21,944 nt of DNA from Acidimicrobiia bacterium (lineage in GTDB: Bacteria > Actinomycetota > Acidimicrobiia > IMCC26256 > PALSA-555). The stretch spans positions 1-21,944 of the forward strand of contig JAFMJM010000010.1 in the NCBI GenBank assembly GCA_017853455.1, in the 5' to 3' direction. Made by a program: the position numbers and the translations under genes. The notes under the pieces were generated by a model, which did no database searches, was not told the DNA's origin, and saw only the letters and a list, made by a program, of their open reading frames with translations. Every line of letters begins with the position of its first letter. The first letter of the stretch is position 1. Shown piece by piece: positions 13,716 to 21,351 of the stretch.

Positions 13716-15004
13716 CACGGGGTGTCTCCTCCGCTGTGTTCGTGGAGCCACGCGACCAGGTCGGCCCGGGCGATCTCGCGCTGGTCCCCCTCGGGGGACC
13801 GCAGGTCCTTGACGGCGACGGCGTCCCGCTCGGCCTCGCGGGTCCCGAGCATCACGCCGAAGCGCGCGCCAGAGCGGTCGGCCAGCTTCCACTGTGCCTT
13901 CACCGACCGGCCGCCGTAGGCCCGGTCGGCCCGGAGTCCGCCCTCGCGCAGCGCCGCGACCACGGCGGTGGCGGTGCCGTCGCCGATGCCGTCGACCACG
14001 AAGGCGTCGAGCCGCTGCGGGTCGGGGGCCAGCAGGCCCTCGGCCTCGGCGGCGATGAGCACCCGCTCGATGCCGATCCCGAAGCCGATGCTCGGGGTGT
14101 GCGGGCCGCCCATGTCCTCGGCGAGCTGGTCGTAGCGACCCCCGCCGCCGACCGCGTTCTGGGCGGCGTCGAGGGCGTCGGACACGAACTCGAAGGTGGT
14201 CGAGGTGTAGTAGTCGAAGCCGCGCACGAGCCGGGGCGCCACCGTGTGGGCGATCCCGAGGGCGTCGAGTCCGGCGCGGACCCGCGCGAAGTGCTCGGCG
14301 GCGGCCGGCGACAGGAAGTCGGCGAGGTGCGGCGCGGCGTCGATCACCGGCTGCCAGTCGGGAACCTTGGCGTCGAGGACCCGGAGCGGGTTCTGGTCGA
14401 CCCGGGCGAGGAACTCCTCCCCCAGCCCGGCGCCGGCCGTGCGCAGGTGGTCGCGCAGTGCCGCCACGTACGCGGGGCGCGACTCGGCGTCGCCCATCGA
14501 GTTGATCTGCAGCCGGACCTGGGTCAGCCCGAGGTCGCGGTAGAACCCGTGCGCGAGGGCGATCACCTCGACGTCGACGTCGGGGTCGTCGACGCCCATC
14601 ACCTCGGCCCCGAGCTGCCAGTGCTGGCGGTAGCGGCCCTTCTGCGGACGCTCGTAGCGGAAGTGCGGGGCCAGGTACCAGACCTTCCAGGGCACCGCCG
14701 GGTGGTGCTGCACGAAGGCCCGCACGACCGGCGCGGTCCCCTCGGGGCGGAGCGCGAGGTTGCGCCCGCCCTTGTCGGTGAGCTCGTACATCTCCTTGCG
14801 GACGACGTCGGTCGACGCGCCGACCCGCTGGAAGACCTCGACGTGCTCGAACACCGGGGTGAGCACCAGCCCGTACCCGAAGCGCACGGCCCGGTCGGCG
14901 AAGGTCGCCACCACCCGCATCCAGCGCTCGGAGTCGGGCGGCAGGACGTCGTGGGTGCCGACCGGGGCGCGGTAGACGTCGGGGTTCACATCGGCGCCGG
15001 GCAC
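13715..15004 (-). CDS. hisS: Histidyl-tRNA synthetase
   Basis: 429 residues. It attaches His to tRNA-His. Class II motifs are complete: PEGTAPVVRAF at 87-97; motif 2 FRYERPQKGRYRQHWQLGAE at 115-134 with Arg116, Gln130 and Glu134 of the histidine site and Gln121 of the loop that reads the extra G-1 base; the HisA motif RGFDYYTSTTFEF at 261-273; and motif 3 GFGIGIERVL at 307-316, followed by the anticodon-binding domain. The GTG at 15004 is chosen because TAGCCT lies 6 nt before it, as for alaS. A second GTG at 14989, five codons in, would also give an acceptable N-terminus. There is no Shine-Dalgarno. The gene is coupled to aspS and is preceded by a 79-bp gap that I read as its promoter region. 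Confidence 0.97.
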   Translation of the reverse strand: MPGADVNPDVYRAPVGTHDVLPPDSERWMRVVATFADRAVRFGYGLVLTPVFEHVEVFQRVGASTDVVRKEMYELTDKGGRNLALRPEGTAPVVRAFVQHHPAVPWKVWYLAPHFRYERPQKGRYRQHWQLGAEVMGVDDPDVDVEVIALAHGFYRDLGLTQVRLQINSMGDAESRPAYVAALRDHLRTAGAGLGEEFLARVDQNPLRVLDAKVPDWQPVIDAAPHLADFLSPAAAEHFARVRAGLDALGIAHTVAPRLVRGFDYYTSTTFEFVSDALDAAQNAVGGGGRYDQLAEDMGGPHTPSIGFGIGIERVLIAAEAEGLLAPDPQRLDAFVVDGIGDGTATAVVAALREGGLRADRAYGGRSVKAQWKLADRSGARFGVMLGTREAERDAVAVKDLRSPEGDQREIARADLVAWLHEHSGGDTP

Positions 15005-15010
15005 CCCGGC

Positions 15011-15016
15011 AGGCTA
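15011..15016 (-). promoter_or_regulatory. Candidate -10 element of a leaderless hisS promoter
   Basis: TAGCCT on the minus strand, six bases upstream of the GTG at 15004, the same arrangement as before alaS. The TAG also closes the frame upstream, so first-GTG-after-stop bias is an alternative explanation for the spacing. Confidence 0.45.
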
Positions 15017-15083
15017 GTGCCCGACCCCCGGGCGCCCCCGGTGGGTCCCGGACCCGAGCGGTCCCTGCAGCGGTCGGCCGCGG

Positions 15084-15863
15084 TCAGGTGATGAAGGCCG
15101 GCGCCGTCGTGTGGTCGGGGAACTTCGCCGCGCGCTCGAGCCGGGCCACCGTGCCGTCGGCCACCAGTGCCGCCAGCGCGGACGTCACCCGCCGCCGGAG
15201 CCGCGAGCCCTCGGGGAGCACCCCGCCGTACTCCTCACCGGTCGGCACGGTCCCGACGGTCGCCAGGGCGCCGCCGGAGTCGGCGACCACCCGGGCGGCG
15301 ATCGGGCCGTCGATCATCACGGCGTCGACGGCCCCCGAACGCAGGGCGGCGAAGGCCTCGGTCTCGGTCGCGAACTCGGTCGCCGGGGCCGTCGGTCGGA
15401 CCCGCGAGCGCACGACGTCGGCCCCGGTCGTCGACCGGACGACACCCCAGCGCAGCCCGGCCGGCGTACCGGACGCCGCCTGGGCGGTCGCGGCGGTGGT
15501 CACCGCCACCTGGTCGACCGCGAGGTAGGGCCCGGTGAAGTCGACCACCCGCTCCCGTTCCGGGGTGATGGTGACCTCGGAGAGGGCCAGGTCGGCGTCG
15601 AAGCGCCCGCGGACGATGTCGGGGAACGGCGTGTCGACCACCCGCACGCCGTCGTAGCCGAGCCGATCGGCCAGGGCCCGGGCGAGCTCCGCCTCGAACC
15701 CACCGGCCGACGCGCGCCGGCCGTCCCAGAAGCCCGGGGCGGGCAGGGAGACCGCCACCCGCAGCGGACCCCGGGGAGCGGACCCGGCCGGGAGCGCGCC
15801 GCCGATCGCGATCAGGGCCGTCGCCGCCGCGACCACCAGCGCGGCGGGGATCCGTCGGATCAC
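15084..15863 (-). CDS. Orphan extracellular solute-binding protein, family 3 (polar amino acid type)
   Basis: 259 residues. A Sec signal peptide is visible (positive IRR start, hydrophobic about 7-22, probable cut after GSA near 29); there is no lipobox Cys, so it appears to be a free or otherwise retained exported protein. The rest matches the amino-acid-binding family: GGFEAELARALADRLG at 54-69, SEVTITPERERVVDFTGPYL at 95-114, STTGAD at 144-149 and MIDGPIA at 183-189. By comparison with LAO/His-binding proteins, Arg103 and Asp185 would hold the carboxylate and amino groups of an amino acid, so that function seems retained. No permease or ATPase gene is adjacent. The GTG start overlaps the relA stop by 4 nt, so it is co-translated with the stringent-response enzyme. 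A transport, sensing or enzymatic role is possible; the ligand is unknown. Confidence 0.85.
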   Translation of the reverse strand: MIRRIPAALVVAAATALIAIGGALPAGSAPRGPLRVAVSLPAPGFWDGRRASAGGFEAELARALADRLGYDGVRVVDTPFPDIVRGRFDADLALSEVTITPERERVVDFTGPYLAVDQVAVTTAATAQAASGTPAGLRWGVVRSTTGADVVRSRVRPTAPATEFATETEAFAALRSGAVDAVMIDGPIAARVVADSGGALATVGTVPTGEEYGGVLPEGSRLRRRVTSALAALVADGTVARLERAAKFPDHTTAPAFIT

Positions 15864-18097
15864 GTCCGGGCGGACGGCAGCAGCCGGTAGGCGTCGTAGA
15901 CCGAGTCGACCCGCTTGACCGCCTTGAGCACGGTGTCGAGGTGCCCGGCGTCGGCGAGCTCGAAGTCGAACCGGAAGCGCGCCACCCGGTCGGCGGCGGT
16001 CTGGGTCGAGCAGGCGAGGATGTTGACGTGGGTGTCGGCCAGCACCTGCGCGATGTCACGCAGCAGGCGCGACCGGTCGAGCGCCTCGACCTCGATCGAC
16101 ACCACGAAGGTGGCGGTCTGGTCGTTGTCCCACTCCACCTCCACGAAGCGCTGGGTCTGACCCGACAGCGCCGAGGCGTTCGCACAGTCGGTCCGGTGGA
16201 CCGACACTCCGCGGCCGCGCGTCACGAAGCCCATGATCTCGTCGCCGGGGACCGGCGTGCAGCACCGCGACAGCCGGATCACGACGTCGTCGAGCCCCTC
16301 GACGTGGACCCCCACCGTGCGGTGACGCTCGGACTGCGGGAGGCGCGGCGGTCGGTGCGTGGTGACCGGCAGTTGCTCCTCACCCTGCTCGAGCTCCTGC
16401 TGGAGCAGTTGGGCCACCGCCTCGGGCGCCACCTGTCCGTCGCCGATCGCCTGGTGCAGGTGGTCGAGGTCGGCGAAGTGCAGCCCCGCGATGACCGCCG
16501 TCAGCGCGTCGGTGCGCACGAGGCGCTGGGCCATCAGGCCCTCGGCCCGCAGCGCCTGCTCGAGGTCTTCGCGCCCCTGCTCGATGGCGTCGACCCGCCG
16601 CTCCCGCGAGAACCACTGGCGGATCTTGGCCCGGGCCTTGGGCGTGTGGACGTAGTCGAGCCAGTCGCGACTCGGTCCGGCGCCCTCGATCTTGCTGGTG
16701 AAGATCTCGATGCTGTCGCCGTTGGTGAGCACGGCGTCGAGGGCGACCAGGCGGCCGTTGACCCGGGCGCCGATGCACCGGTGCCCGATCTCGGTGTGGA
16801 TCGCGTAGGCGAAGTCGACCGGCGTCGACCCGGCGTCGAGGGTGATGACCTTGCCCTTCGGCGTGAAGACGAAGATCTCGTCCTGCTCGAGGTCGACCTT
16901 GAGGGTCTCCATGAACTCCGACGGGTCGTCGGCCTCCTGCTGCCAGTCGGCCATCCGCTGGAGCCAGGCGAGGTCGCCGGCGTCGGAACGCTCCTTGTAG
17001 CCCCAGTGGGCGGCGATGCCGAACTCGGCGCGGCGGTGCATCTCCTGGGTGCGGATCTGCACCTCGACCGGCTTGCCGCCCGGACCCACCACCGTCGTGT
17101 GCAACGACTGGTAGAGGTTGAACTTGGGCATCGCGATGTAGTCCTTGAACCGGCCCAGCACCGGCGCCCAGGTCGCGTGGATCGAGCCCAGCGCCCCGTA
17201 GCAGTCCTTGACCGAGTCGACGATCACGCGGACCGCGACGAGGTCGAGGACCTCGTCGAACTCCTTGCCCTTGACGACCATCTTCTCGTAGATCGACCAG
17301 TAGTGCTTCGGCCGACCGCGCACCTGGGCCTTGATGTCGAGGTCGGCCAACCGGTCGCGCAGCTCCGACTCGACCAGCCGCAGGCGCTCCTCGCGCTCGG
17401 GCTGGCGGGTCCAGACCATCTGCTCGATCTCGGCGTAGCGCTTGGGGTGCAGCACCGCGAACGAGAGGTCCTCGAGCTGCCACTTGATCTCGGCGATCCC
17501 GAGGCGGTGCGCGAGCGGGGCGTAGACGTCGAGGCTCTCCTGGGCGATCCGGCGTTGCTTGGCCGGCGGCAGCGAGGCGATCGTCTGGAGGTTGTGGAGG
17601 CGGTCGGAGAGCTTGATGAGCAGGACGCGGATGTCCTGGGCCATCGCCACGAGCATCTTGCGCATCGTGGCGGCCTGCTGGGCCTCCTTGGAGTCGAACT
17701 GGAGGCGGTCGAGCTTCGTGACGCCGTCGACGATCCGGGCGACCTCGGGCCCGAACGTCTCCTCGACGTCGGCGAGGGTGACCACGGTGTCCTCGACCGA
17801 GTCGTGGAGCAGGGCCCCCGCCAGCGTGACGTCGTCGAGGCCCAGCTGCGCGAGCAGCAGCGCGACCCCGAGGGGGTGGGCGATGTAGGGGTCACCCGAC
17901 CGGCGGACCTGGTCGGCGTGGGCTTCGCGGGCGACGGCGTAGGCCTGCTCGATCAGGGCGGTGTCGGCCCGCCGGTTGCGCTCCCGGAACACCCCGAGCA
18001 GGTGCTGGAGCTCGGCGTCGGGGGCTGCGGACGCGCTGCGACGCCAGGGGCGGCCGAGGACCGAGCGTCGGTCCCCTCGGAGGTCCGTCGACGTCAT
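15860..18097 (-). CDS. relA: Bifunctional (p)ppGpp synthetase/hydrolase (RelA/SpoT family)
   Basis: 745 residues, full-length Rel. It makes (p)ppGpp from ATP and GDP/GTP at starved ribosomes and also degrades it. Domains in order: HD hydrolase (about 50-200, with His98-Asp99 in ALLHDSVEDT, so hydrolysis should be active); synthetase (about 250-370, with GRPKHYWSIYEKM at 261-273 and EVQIRT at 345-350); TGS (about 407-468); a helical region; the RCC zinc-finger-like domain (RLSRCCTPVPGDEIMGF); and a C-terminal ACT domain (about 665-742). The RFKD motif at 316-319 marks the bifunctional class, as opposed to the EXDD motif of synthetase-only RelA. The ATG at 18097 lacks a Shine-Dalgarno and follows TAGCCT by 9 nt, suggesting a very short or absent leader. 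The gene sits 43 bp after secF. Confidence 0.97.
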   Translation of the reverse strand: MTSTDLRGDRRSVLGRPWRRSASAAPDAELQHLLGVFRERNRRADTALIEQAYAVAREAHADQVRRSGDPYIAHPLGVALLLAQLGLDDVTLAGALLHDSVEDTVVTLADVEETFGPEVARIVDGVTKLDRLQFDSKEAQQAATMRKMLVAMAQDIRVLLIKLSDRLHNLQTIASLPPAKQRRIAQESLDVYAPLAHRLGIAEIKWQLEDLSFAVLHPKRYAEIEQMVWTRQPEREERLRLVESELRDRLADLDIKAQVRGRPKHYWSIYEKMVVKGKEFDEVLDLVAVRVIVDSVKDCYGALGSIHATWAPVLGRFKDYIAMPKFNLYQSLHTTVVGPGGKPVEVQIRTQEMHRRAEFGIAAHWGYKERSDAGDLAWLQRMADWQQEADDPSEFMETLKVDLEQDEIFVFTPKGKVITLDAGSTPVDFAYAIHTEIGHRCIGARVNGRLVALDAVLTNGDSIEIFTSKIEGAGPSRDWLDYVHTPKARAKIRQWFSRERRVDAIEQGREDLEQALRAEGLMAQRLVRTDALTAVIAGLHFADLDHLHQAIGDGQVAPEAVAQLLQQELEQGEEQLPVTTHRPPRLPQSERHRTVGVHVEGLDDVVIRLSRCCTPVPGDEIMGFVTRGRGVSVHRTDCANASALSGQTQRFVEVEWDNDQTATFVVSIEVEALDRSRLLRDIAQVLADTHVNILACSTQTAADRVARFRFDFELADAGHLDTVLKAVKRVDSVYDAYRLLPSART

Positions 18098-18106
18098 GTG
18101 GGCCCC

Positions 18107-18112
18107 AGGCTA
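18107..18112 (-). promoter_or_regulatory. Candidate -10 element upstream of relA
   Basis: TAGCCT on the minus strand, nine bases before the relA ATG, within the 43-bp gap after secF. The flanks GCGCCGGTAGCCTGG resemble the aroC site. The predicted leader would be about 0-3 nt. No -35 hexamer is recognisable. Confidence 0.45.
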
Positions 18113-18140
18113 CCGGCGCACCGGGTGGCCGGGACCGCGT

Positions 18141-19367
18141 TCAGCGCTTGCGCTTGCGGCCGCCGGGCTTGCGTGGCCGGGGTGCCACCGTCCGGGTCTG
18201 CGACGACAGCGACGGCTTGTCGACCATGGCCCCGCCCGAGCCCGAGTCCGCCGACGCGTCCGCCGCCCCGGAGTGGTCGGCGCCGGCGCCAGAGCGCCCG
18301 CCTGCCGTCGCCGGGACCTGGTCGCCCGCCCGGACCATCTGAGTGGCCACCCGCTCGCGTACCGAGCGGTACTTCGGCTCGCGCTCCTTGAGCACGGCCA
18401 CGATCGGGGTCGCCACGAAGATCGACGAGTACGCACCCGACAGGAGCCCGACCATCAGCGCCAGGGCGAAGTCCTGCAGGCCCACCGCACCGAGGATGTA
18501 GCGGCCCACGACGAGCAGGGAGATGACCGGCAGCACGGCGACGAACGACGTGTTGATCGACCGCATCAGCACCTGGTTGAGCGAGCGGTTGACCATCATC
18601 GTGTAGGTGTCGCCCTTGGACGTGCCGAGGCGGTCCTCGTTCTCCTTGACCTTGTCGAACACCACGACGGTGTCGTAGAGGGAGAACCCGAGGATGGTCA
18701 GGAACGCCACCACCGTCGCGGGCGTCACCTCGAACCCGGTGATCGCGTACACGCCCGCCGTGATGATGATGTCGTGGATGACGGCGACGATCGCCGCCAC
18801 CGCCATGCGCCACTCGAACCGGAGGCTCAGGTAGATCCCGATCGCGATCGTGAAGATGATGAGCGCCTCGAGGGCCTTCGACGAGACCCGGTTGCCCCAG
18901 GTCGGCCCGACGTTGTTGATGCTGACGTCGGTGGCCTCCACGCCGGCGTAGTCGGCCAGCGCCGCGGTGATGGCGGCCCGGTCCTTCACCGACAGTTCGG
19001 AGGCCTGGACCCGCACGCCGTCGTTGCCGACGATCAGGATCTTCGCCTCGGGTGCCGCGGTCTGGGCCATCACGTCGCGGACGGCGGCGCTGGTCGCGGA
19101 GCCGTTCGCCACCGTCACCTGCCACTGGGTGCCGCCGGTGAAGTCGATGCCGAGGTTGAGGCCACCCACGAGCAGGGCGATCAGCGACGCCAGGACGAGC
19201 GCACCCGACAGGACCAGCCAGCGCCAGCCGCGGTCCATGAACTGGTAGTTGGTCCGCTCGTGGTACAGGTCGGCGAACGTGTGGCGGCGCCCGCCCGGGC
19301 CCGGCTCGGTCGGATCGGTGACCGGGGTCCGGGCCAGGTTCACGCGCTCGGTCGTCGTGGTGCTCAC
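18141..19367 (-). CDS. secF: Protein translocase subunit SecF
   Basis: 408 residues. With SecD it uses the proton gradient to assist late steps of Sec export. There are six membrane segments: the first at about 48-68, the other five between about 165 and 327. GIDFTGGTQWQV at 73-84 opens the periplasmic P4 domain (about 80-155). The signature FSLYDTVVVFDKVKEN at 228-243 and the NRSLNQVLMRSINTS block at 260-274, with conserved Arg, follow. A cytoplasmic tail of about 70 residues is Ala/Ser/Gly-rich and ends in a strongly basic RPRKPGGRKRKR. The GTG at 19367 overlaps the secD stop by 4 nt and is preceded by a good GGAGGT Shine-Dalgarno. Confidence 0.97.
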   Translation of the reverse strand: MSTTTTERVNLARTPVTDPTEPGPGGRRHTFADLYHERTNYQFMDRGWRWLVLSGALVLASLIALLVGGLNLGIDFTGGTQWQVTVANGSATSAAVRDVMAQTAAPEAKILIVGNDGVRVQASELSVKDRAAITAALADYAGVEATDVSINNVGPTWGNRVSSKALEALIIFTIAIGIYLSLRFEWRMAVAAIVAVIHDIIITAGVYAITGFEVTPATVVAFLTILGFSLYDTVVVFDKVKENEDRLGTSKGDTYTMMVNRSLNQVLMRSINTSFVAVLPVISLLVVGRYILGAVGLQDFALALMVGLLSGAYSSIFVATPIVAVLKEREPKYRSVRERVATQMVRAGDQVPATAGGRSGAGADHSGAADASADSGSGGAMVDKPSLSSQTRTVAPRPRKPGGRKRKR

Positions 19368-20944
19368 GCCTCCACCTCCGGAGCGTCGAGGCCGGCGCCG
19401 ATGCCGAAGACCCGGTTCGTGACGATGCCCCGCCGCCGCGCCATGAGCGAGACCAGCGGGTGCATGAAGAAGTAGGCGACCACCAGGTCGAGGAGGGTCG
19501 AGAGGCCGAGGAAGAAGGCGAAGCCCTTGACCGACCCGACCGCGACCAGGAACAGGATCGCGGCGCCCAGGAACGACACGAGGTCGGCCGCGACGATCGT
19601 CCGGAACGACCGGGTGAAGCCCCGGTCGGTGGAGCCCCGGACCGAGCGACCCGCCCGCACCTCGTCCTTGAGGCGCTCGAAGTACACGACGTAGGAGTCG
19701 ACCGTCACACCGATCGACACGATCAGGCCGGTGACCCCGGCCAGGGTGAGCACCGGTCGGCCGCTCCCGCCGAGGAACTCCAGGATGAGCTGCCCGACGA
19801 ACGACGTGACCACCACCAGGAGCAGCGCCGCGCTGATCGCGATCCCCAGGATCGCCACCAGGCCGAGGATCCGGTAGTAGACGAGCATGTAGAGCGAGAC
19901 CAGGAGCAGACCGATGATGCCGGCGATGATCCCCGCCCGCAGCTGGTCCTTGCCGAGCGTCGGAGAGACGTTCTCGACCGTCAGCTCCTTGAGCTGCACC
20001 GGCAGCGATCCGTAGTTGATGAGCTTGGCGAGATCCTCGGCCTCGGTCGACGAGAAGTTGCCGGTGATCTGGACCGGTCCGCTGAAGCTCGCCGCCTGGA
20101 AGGCCGGGTTCGACTGCACGATCCCGTCGAGGGTGATCGCGACCTCGTTGGTGGGCGCCTGCCGGCCGTACGACTTGGCGGCCAGGGCGTTGAACTTGCC
20201 GAGTCCCTTGCCGGTGAGCGTCATCGACACGCCGTAGCCCGGGCTCACGAACTCGCGCTTGGCCTTGTCGACGTCGGTCCCGGTCAGCTCGGTCGGCCCG
20301 AGCAGGAGCCGGGTCGACTTCGCGACGGGCGCGCCGTCCTTGGGGCGCAGCGGCAGCACGACGCAGGCGTCACGCTTGTCGGCCGCCCGCGACGTCGTGG
20401 GGATCGAGTCGAGCGCCAGCACCGCGTTCGCGTTGCACGAGGCGATGGCGGCCTGCTTCGCGGCGGCGTCGGCCGCCACCGTGGTCGTCGTGGTGGCCTC
20501 GGTCGTGGTCGTCGACTCGTCCGTCGTGCCGGCGGCGGTGGTCGACGCCGTCGGCGCGGTCGTGATCGTGGTGGTGCCCGACACGTCCTCGGGGGGCAGC
20601 AGCGCCAAGACGGGACGGAAGCGCAGTTCGGCGGTCTGGCCCACCAGGCGGCGGGCCTTGTCGCGGTTGGCGACACCGGGCAGGTCGATGACGATGTTGC
20701 CGCCCTGGCGGCTGATCTCGGGCTCGGCCACGCCCAGGCTGTCGACCCGGCTCCGGATGATGTCGACGGCGACGTCGACGGACCCCGGCTTGGGGTTGCC
20801 GATCGGCTCGAGCACCACCGAGATGCCGCCCTGGAGATCGAGGCCCAGGATCGGCGACTTGCCCGAGGCGAGGGTCGCGACGACCAGGACCACCACGACG
20901 GTCAGGAAGCCGAAGAGCTGCACACGCAGCCGACGCGGGCTCAT
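19364..20944 (-). CDS. secD: Protein translocase subunit SecD
   Basis: 526 residues. It is the partner of SecF in the SecDF-YajC complex. The first membrane helix is at about 8-26, followed by LGLDLQGGISVVLEP (33-47) of the P1 domain, whose head is interrupted by a Thr-rich stretch (122-157). Five helices follow between about 335 and 500. Asp416 in VTVDSYVVYFERLKDE corresponds to the conserved membrane Asp of TM4 needed for proton-driven function; the DSxVVxFER wording is the actinobacterial variant. The C-terminal FFLGLSTLLDLVVAYFFMHP block is typical. The ATG at 20944 overlaps the yajC stop by 4 nt, and the gene's own stop overlaps secF by 4 nt. Confidence 0.97.
   Translation of the reverse strand: MSPRRLRVQLFGFLTVVVVLVVATLASGKSPILGLDLQGGISVVLEPIGNPKPGSVDVAVDIIRSRVDSLGVAEPEISRQGGNIVIDLPGVANRDKARRLVGQTAELRFRPVLALLPPEDVSGTTTITTAPTASTTAAGTTDESTTTTEATTTTTVAADAAAKQAAIASCNANAVLALDSIPTTSRAADKRDACVVLPLRPKDGAPVAKSTRLLLGPTELTGTDVDKAKREFVSPGYGVSMTLTGKGLGKFNALAAKSYGRQAPTNEVAITLDGIVQSNPAFQAASFSGPVQITGNFSSTEAEDLAKLINYGSLPVQLKELTVENVSPTLGKDQLRAGIIAGIIGLLLVSLYMLVYYRILGLVAILGIAISAALLLVVVTSFVGQLILEFLGGSGRPVLTLAGVTGLIVSIGVTVDSYVVYFERLKDEVRAGRSVRGSTDRGFTRSFRTIVAADLVSFLGAAILFLVAVGSVKGFAFFLGLSTLLDLVVAYFFMHPLVSLMARRRGIVTNRVFGIGAGLDAPEVEA
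20474..20581 (-). repeat. Thr-rich low-complexity insertion within secD
   Basis: Encodes SecD residues about 122-157, roughly half Thr with Ala, Ser and Glu, including runs of four and five Thr. It lies in the periplasmic P1 region, between the base (ending near ELRFRPVLALLPPED) and the next folded segment. The DNA is an imprecise repeat of acg/acc codons, not an exact microsatellite. Confidence 0.8.
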
Positions 20945-21264
20945 GCGTCGTCGTCGTCCGCGGTGTCGTCGCCGGCCTCGACGGCGGGCGTGTCGTCGTC
21001 ACCGTCGGCGGACGGTGGGGTGAGGCGGGCGGCGATGGCCTGGCGGGCGAGGGTCACCTCGACGCCCGGAGCGATCGACACCTCGACCGTCTCGTCGGAC
21101 AGCGACACGACCACGGCGTGGATCCCGCCGCTCGTGATGATCTCGTCGCCGACCCGCACCGCCGAGAGGAGCTGCTTGCGGACCTGGGCCTGGCGGCGCT
21201 GCGGGCGCACGATCAGGAAGAAGAAGGCGGCGACCAGGATGACCAGGTAGGCGGCGATGACCAC
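20941..21264 (-). CDS. yajC: Preprotein translocase subunit YajC
   Basis: 107 residues, normal length. It is a small Sec accessory protein binding SecDF. One N-terminal membrane helix (about 2-19, AAYLVILVAAFFFLIV) ends in the family motif RPQRRQAQ (20-27). A compact domain follows (VRVGDEIITSGGIHAVVVSLSDETVEV and so on), then a strongly acidic tail with many Asp. The GTG start at 21264 has no clear Shine-Dalgarno; the 87-bp gap to ruvB holds a TAGCAT and a hairpin. The stop overlaps secD by 4 nt, so yajC-secD-secF form one coupled unit. Confidence 0.95.
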   Translation of the reverse strand: MVIAAYLVILVAAFFFLIVRPQRRQAQVRKQLLSAVRVGDEIITSGGIHAVVVSLSDETVEVSIAPGVEVTLARQAIAARLTPPSADGDDDTPAVEAGDDTADDDDA

Positions 21265-21313
21265 GGTGACGTCCGAACGCTCGGGGCCGCGACGGGAGGT
21301 CGCAGCGGGGGTG

Positions 21314-21328
21314 GCCGCCCGGGGCGGC
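21314..21328 (-). terminator. GC-rich hairpin between ruvB and yajC
   Basis: A perfect 6-bp stem (GCCGCC / GGCGGC) with a 3-base loop, 24 bp after the ruvB stop. There is no U-tract. It lies downstream of TAGCAT (minus strand, 21343 to 21338), a possible -10 element, so it could instead form in the 5' leader of yajC mRNA. Confidence 0.25.
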
Positions 21329-21351
21329 AGCGGCGTGATGCTAGCGAGCGC

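Noticed and set aside
13715..13892. Upstream extension of aspS by 59 residues
   Set aside because: The extension is Arg/Pro/Gly-rich and lies inside hisS; the ATG at 13715 has a strong Shine-Dalgarno and gives the standard AspRS N-terminus.
15043..15055. GGGTC-CCG-GACCC hairpin downstream of the binding-protein gene
   Set aside because: Only a 5-bp stem with a 3-base loop and no U-tract; expected by chance in DNA this GC-rich.
15941..18391. 816-residue plus-strand open frame opposite relA
   Set aside because: Antisense shadow of an intact Rel protein; composition (Val/Leu/Asp/Gly/Arg) is that of reversed GC-rich coding sequence and there are no recognisable domains.
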